From assembly GCA_029263035.1 (NCBI GenBank), contig JAJCYF010000228.1, forward strand, positions 1-9,350: a DNA stretch of 9,350 nucleotides, written 5' to 3'. Within the stretch, counting starts at the first letter, position 1; each line of letters starts with the position of its first letter. The position numbers were made by a program, and so were the translations under genes. Of the stretch, positions 1-6,000 are shown piece by piece. Below the pieces are notes generated by a model, which saw only the letters and a list, made by a program, of their open reading frames with translations, ran no database searches and was not told the origin of the DNA. The stretch is from Actinomycetes bacterium (GTDB taxonomy: Bacteria; Actinomycetota; CADDZG01; JAHWKV01).

Positions 1-81
1 TCCGGTGACGCAGATCAGGACAGCGCCGACGGCGGAGCCCCCTACAACCTGTGCTGGGCCGAGACCAGGGTGAACTGTTAG
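1..81 (+). CDS. Possible C-terminal end of a convergent gene of unknown function (5' end outside window)
   Basis: Plus-strand frame 1 is open from the left edge for 26 codons and ends at TAG (79-81). The last residues read APYNLCWAETRVNC. About 21 of 26 third positions are G or C, in line with the neighbouring genes. The TAG overlaps the NRPS TAA (78-80) tail to tail, an arrangement often seen between convergent genes. I recognise no family, and 26 codons is too little to prove coding. Minus-strand frames here have no clear start. If it is not coding, these bases are simply the spacer after the NRPS. Confidence 0.3.
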   Translation, partial: SGDADQDSADGGAPYNLCWAETRVNC

Positions 82-3000
82 AGGCCCCGATCCTCGTCCA
101 TCGAACGGATTTCCTGAGCCCCGGCGGCCCCGTCGCTAAGGATCCCGGCCACAACCCCGGCATTTTCGCCTCTCAGCATGGAGTAGTGGTTGCCGGGCAC
201 CTCGGCCACGCTGAGCCTGGGTGCAAACCGGTCCCAACCCAGCGTCCGGCTACCGGCAGTAGCCCGGGCCTTCAGCAGCGTGACCGGCCCCTCGTACGGC
301 TCGATCTGGTACCCGGCCGCCGCCGACGCCAACTGTGAGAAGACCTCAAGCTGGCGGGCAAGCTGCTCGCGCCGGCCGGGTGAGACGGAACCGTGGACCT
401 GGTGGACCCGCTCCAGCAGCGCACTCCACCGCGGGCTGTCCGATCCCGGGATCATCTGGTCCAGCAGGAAGGTCATCTGATCCATCGCCAATCCCAGCTC
501 CCGGGCCAGGCCGGCGGCCAGCTCGGCATCGTCCGACTCGCCGGCGTACTGTTTGATCCAGTCGAGGACCATGCTGCACTGGTCGTCCAGCGGCAGAGCC
601 AGGAACTCCTGTGCGGTCACCCCGAATTCCCGTTCGGCAGACCTGGTCGCGGCGGCCGTAGCCTTCTGGGCGCGTTTGGCGCTGGGGACCTCGGTATCGA
701 TGAGCGCCAGCAGTCCCACGTCGCCCCCCTCGGCCGAGACCTGCCGGGCCATCTCATAGGCCAGAAAGCCCCCGGCGGACCACCCCGCCAGCAAGAAGGG
801 GTGGTCCCCCACCACCTGCTGTGCCGCCCGGACGTAGCGAGCGGCCAACTCTTCGATGCTGAGCGGCTCCCCGGCGTCGGCCAGACCGGGATGCTGGAAC
901 CCGTAGACCGGCTGATCCGGGTGCAGATTGCGGGCGACGTCCATGTAGCCGGCCACCGTCCCGTCGGCTCCGTGGACCAGCAGCAGCGGCGGCCGCCCGC
1001 CTGAGGGCTGAACGGCCACCAGCTCGGGAGGCAGCGGCTTCGCCCCGGGGAAACTGGTCTCCAGCTCCCGCGCCAGCCCGGCCACGGTCGGGTGCTCGAA
1101 AAGACTGCGCAGAGGCAGGTCGGCGTTCATCTCGGACCGGATCCTCGCCACCAGCCGGGCGGCCTGCAGGGAGTGGCCCCCCAGTGCAAAGAAGTTGTCC
1201 ATGATTCCGATCCTCTCGACTCCCAGCACCTCCTCCCAGATGTGCGCCAGCCGGACCTCGGCCGGGGTTTGGGGCGCCACGTACACGCCGGCGGAGTCGG
1301 GTCGAACCCCGGAGGGGTCGGGCAGGGAGCGGCGATCGATCTTGCCGTTGGGATTGAGCGGAAAACGTTCCAGCACGAAGAACACCTTGGGCACCATGTA
1401 GTCGGGCAGGCTGGAGCGGGCAAACGACCTCAGGTCCGACGGTGACGGCCCGGCGCCGGCGGCTGCGGTGACGTAGGCGGCCAGGCTCCGTTCCCCGTTG
1501 GGCTCCCGGAACGCCATCACCAAAGCCTGCCGGACGTCTGGGTGCAGTGACAACGCCGCCTCGATCTCGCCCGGTTCAATGCGAAAGCCCCGAACCTTGA
1601 TCTGCGAGTCCACCCGTCCGAGGAACGCCAGGTTGTCGTCGGCCATGTGGCGCACCCGGTCTCCCGTCCGGTACAGCCGGGTCCAGGGCGACCCCGGAGG
1701 GCAGAACGGGTTGGGGACGAAGCGCTCGGCAGTCAGGTCCGGCCGGGCGGAGTAACCCCGGCTGACCGCAGGCCCGGCGATGTACAGCTCGCCCGCGGCC
1801 CCCGGTGGGACCGGGTTGAGGTAACCGTCCAGGACGTAGACCATGGAGTTGGAGAAGGGCCGTCCGATGGGGACCAGGCCCTCCTCCGGCTCCTCCCCGC
1901 CCGACTCCCAGAAGCTCGTGTCGACGGTGGCCTCGGCCACTCCGTAGGAGTTGACGACCCGGGTCTGTGGTCCGAGCAGCTCCCGAACCCCGCGGTACTC
2001 CTCAACCGTCCACACATCGGAGCCCACGATCATCATCCGAAGGTGCTCCAGAGTCTGACCGGTGACCGTCAGATGCTCGATCAACGGCCTGACGACGGTG
2101 GGCACGAACTCGGCACAGTCCACCTCGTATCGCACCAACAGCTCAGTGAGCTCGGCCGGGAGCAGCAGGGACTCCCGCGGGCACAACACCAGCGTGGAGC
2201 CACTTCCCAGCGCCCGGACCAGGTCGGCGGTGAAAACATCGAACGAGAAGCTGGCCATCTGCAGGTGCCGCCGGAGAGCCGGAAGGTCGTACGCCTGCTG
2301 CCAGGCTCCCAGAGCACTCACCATATTGCGGTGGGAGACCATGACCCCCTTCGGGCGGCCGGTGGATCCCGAGGTGTAGATGACGTACGCCAGCGAGTCC
2401 TCGTACAGCTCGAGGTCCAGGTTGTCCCCGGACTGGGCGGCAAGCTCTTCCACGATGCGGTCCAGCTCAATGACCTCCGCCGGCAGGTCCCACTCCGCCA
2501 GCAGCTCCCGGTGGCTGAGCACCACCTCCGCTCCGGAGTCCTCAATCATGTATTTCAATCGCTCCGGCCCGTTGGCGGGGTCCAGCGGTACGTAGGCGGC
2601 TCCCGACTTCATCACGGCGAGCACTGCCGCAACCATGTCCGCCGAACGCTCCAGGCAGACTCCCACCCGGCATTGAGGACCCAGGTTTCGCGTGCGCAGG
2701 TAGCGCGCCAGACGGTTGGCCCTTGCGTTCAGGTCGCCGTAGGAGAGCTCGTCCTCCACATCACGGGTGGCCGGGGCGGGTGGAATCAGCGCCGCCGGAT
2801 CCCCGGGGTGGGCCGCGGCATGCGCTTCGACGATCCGGTGGAACAACACCTCGGACGGCGGTTCCAGCACACCGGCGTTCAGATCCACCAGCAGGCGGCG
2901 GCTTTCTTCGTCGTCCATGAGCGGCAGGTCGAACAGCCGGCAGTCGGGATCGGAGGTAACCGCACCCAGCAGGCGCTCGAAGTGACGCATCATCATGTCC

Positions 3001-6000
3001 CCGGTCCCCGGGCTGAACAGGGCCGAGCTGATCTGGAGCACGGCGGCGATCTGGCTGCCGGAATCGGCGATCTGCAGGAACATCAGGTCGGTCGACGGGG
3101 TGACCTCGGCGCGCCGGCTCTCTATCTCCGCCTTGATGGTCTCCACGTCCAGCCCGATCAGGGAGGACGACTCGAACTGGGAAAGCTGAACCGGGCTGGT
3201 TGCCGCCCGCTGAAGGCTGAACCCCACACTGAAGAAGGGCGAGTGGCTGAGATGCCGGTCCGGACGCAGGTGCTGGACCAGCAGGCCGAATGGCACCTCC
3301 TGGTGGGAGTACGCCGCCAGGCAGACCTCGCGCTCCCGTTGCAGCATCTCCCGGAAGGTCGGGTTGCCGGACAGGTCGGTCCGGAACGCCAGCATGTTGA
3401 CGCAGAATCCAACCATGTTGGCGGTTTCCGGCTGGTTCCGGTTGGCCACCGGCGAGCCTACGACCAGGTCCTCCTGTCCGGTGTAGCGGGCCAGGAGCAC
3501 CTTGTAGGCGGCCATCATCATGATGAACAGGGTGGTCCCCTCGGCCTGGCTCAGATCCCGAAGGGCGGAGCTGAGGGAGCCGGAGAACACTGCCGTCGTG
3601 GTCTCGCCCCTAAACAACTCCCCCTGCGCCTCCGTGTGCTCCACCGCCAGGTTGAGTCCCGGCGGGCAGTCGGCGAGCTGCGTCGCCCAGTAGTCCAGCT
3701 CGTTTTTGAGGTAATCGCCGGTGAGCAGGCGACGCTGCCACATCGCGTAGTCGGCGTACTGGATGACGGCCGGCGGGAGCGTCGCCGCCACACCGGTGCG
3801 CTCCGCCTCGTACAGCGCGGCCAGGTCCCGGGCCAGCACCGCCACCGAGTGCCCATCGAAGATGATGTGGTGGGCGGTGAACAGCAGGATCTGCTCGTCG
3901 TCGCGGAGGCGGAAGACGGTCAGCCTCATCAACGGCCCGGCGGACAGATCGAATGAAGCGCCGGCGTGCTCTATCAACTGACCGATGAGATCTGCTCCCA
4001 GCCTGCTCTCGTGGGTCCCCCTGAGGTCGACCACGGAAACCCGCGCCGGCAGCGCGCCGGCCGGGTGGATCACCTGATAGGGCTGCCCGTCGCTGGACGC
4101 GAACGTCGTGCGCAACGCCTCGTGCCGCTCCACCACCCGGCTCAGCGCCCGCTCCAGCAGCGCCAGGTCAAGGGGGCCGCGCAGGTGCCAGGGCAGTGGG
4201 ATGTTGAACGGCACGCCCGGCTGGAGCTGGTCGATGAACCAGGCACCTTCCTGGGCGTAAGCCAGGGGAATGACCTCGCTGCGGGAAACCGGGCTGATCG
4301 GCGGAAGAGCCGGGACCTCCGGGTTGGCGGTGTCGATGGCGTGCGCCAGAGCCTCGATGGTGGAGGCTTCGAAGACGGTCCTGAGCGGGAGGTCCACCCC
4401 GAGAGTCTCCCGGATCCGGTAGACGATCTCGGAAGCCTTCAGCGAGTGCCCGCCGAGAGCGAAGAAGTCGCTGTTGGAGCCGATGGACTCCACGCCCAGA
4501 GCCCGGCGCCAGATCATCGCCAGTGCCTGCTGGGTGGGGGTGCGCAGCGGCAGCAGCTGCTGCGTTCGCCCCGACGCGTTTATCCCGGGCAGGGCCCGCT
4601 GATCGACCTTGCCGTTGGGGGTCAGGGGGATGGCGTCCAGGGCAACCACCGCGGTGGGAACCATGTAGTCCGGGAGCCGGCCCGCAAGGTGGCGGCGCAG
4701 CGTGGACTCAAGACCGTCACCGTCGGGGGCAGAATCCTCGCCCCGGCTCGGCACCACATAGGCCACCAGGAACTGCTCCTCGGAGGCCGCGTCGCTCCGG
4801 GCGACGACCACCGCCTGGTCGACCGCCGGGTGCACCTGCAGCACCGATTCGATCTCACCGGGTTCAATCCGGAATCCCCTCACCTTGATCTGGTCGTCGA
4901 CCCGCCCAAGCAGCTCCAGCTGGCCGTCCGCCCTCCAGCGGGCACGGTCACCGGTGCGGTACATACGCATCCCCGGCCGGCTGCCGAAGGGATCCGGCAC
5001 AAATCGTTCGGCGGTCATCCCGGGCCGGTCCAGATAGCCGCGCGCCACCCCCGACCCGCCGATGAACAGCTCTCCCGGGACCCCGACCGGCGCCGGCGAG
5101 AGCCGGCGGTCGAGCACGTAGAGGGTGGAACCCGGGAACGGCCGGCCCACGGGAAGCAGCCGGTCGTTCAGGCCGAAGCGCTGGTCTCCGAAAAACGAGT
5201 TGTCGATGGTCGTCTCCGCCAGGCCGTAGGAGTTGACCACCCGTGTCCCGGCTCCGGCCGCCCGGCGGAGGCCTTCGTACTCGGACGCCGACCACCGGTC
5301 GGAGCCGACTGCGATCAGCTTCATGCCGTCGATCCGTTCGTTGCGCTCGCTCAGGTAGCCGAGCAGAGACCGGACCACCGCGGGAACGAACTCGCCGCAG
5401 TCGATCGACCGCTCCCGGATGAGCTGCAGCAGCCGGTCCGGCTGCAGGAGCACCTCCCTTGGGCACAGGACCAGCCGTGCGCCGGAGCAGTGAGCCCTCA
5501 CCAGGTCTCCTACGAACACGTCGAAGGCGAAGTTCGCCATCTGCAGGTGGGAGTCGATCTCGGGAAGCCGGTAGGAGTGCTCCCAGGACCGGTACGCCGC
5601 AGCGAGGTTACCGTGGGTCACCAGCACCCCCTTCGGCCGGCCGGTCGAGCCGGAGGTGTAAACCACGTATGCAGCCTGGTCGTCGAACACCTCGACTCCG
5701 GGATTTACGTCAGGCCCGGCGGCGATCCGATCCCACTCGGCATCGACCTCGATCACCCGGACCCCGCCGCCGGCGAACCCGTCGAGCAGGCCGGACTGGG
5801 TGAGCAGCACCTCCACCGACGACTCGGCCACCATGTAATGCAGGCGGTCCATGCCGTGGGCGTGGTCCAGGGCCACGAAGGGAAGCCCTGCCTTCAGGGC
5901 CGCCCACACCGAAACGATCAGCTCAACCGACTTCTCCATCGATATACCCACCCGCTGCTCGGGCTGAAGACCCAGGCGCAAAAGGTGGTGCGACAGCCGG

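Larger units (their letters stand above)
2919..4274 (-). other. NRPS condensation domain C2 (adds second amino acid)
   Basis: The catalytic HHIIFDG is at residues 1309-1315, with RHEALRTTF, YADYAMW, VGFCVNMLAFRTDLSGNPTF, HQEVPFG and LSHSPFFSVGFSLQ. Like C1 it opens with YAQEGAWFIDQLQPG, with Gly at the usual Arg position. The absence of an upstream epimerisation domain fits an LCL-type role. It is very similar to C1, also in the DNA (see the repeats). Confidence 0.92.

Noticed and set aside
1..77. A terminator hairpin after the NRPS.
   Set aside because: Only a weak pairing of about five bases (GGCCC with GGGCU in the RNA) is possible and no U-run follows.
1647..3956. A 769-codon open frame on the plus strand opposite C2/A2.
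   Set aside because: Its translation is rich in Arg, Gly, His and Gln and shows no domain. It lies fully antisense to an NRPS with intact motifs, as expected in high-GC coding DNA.
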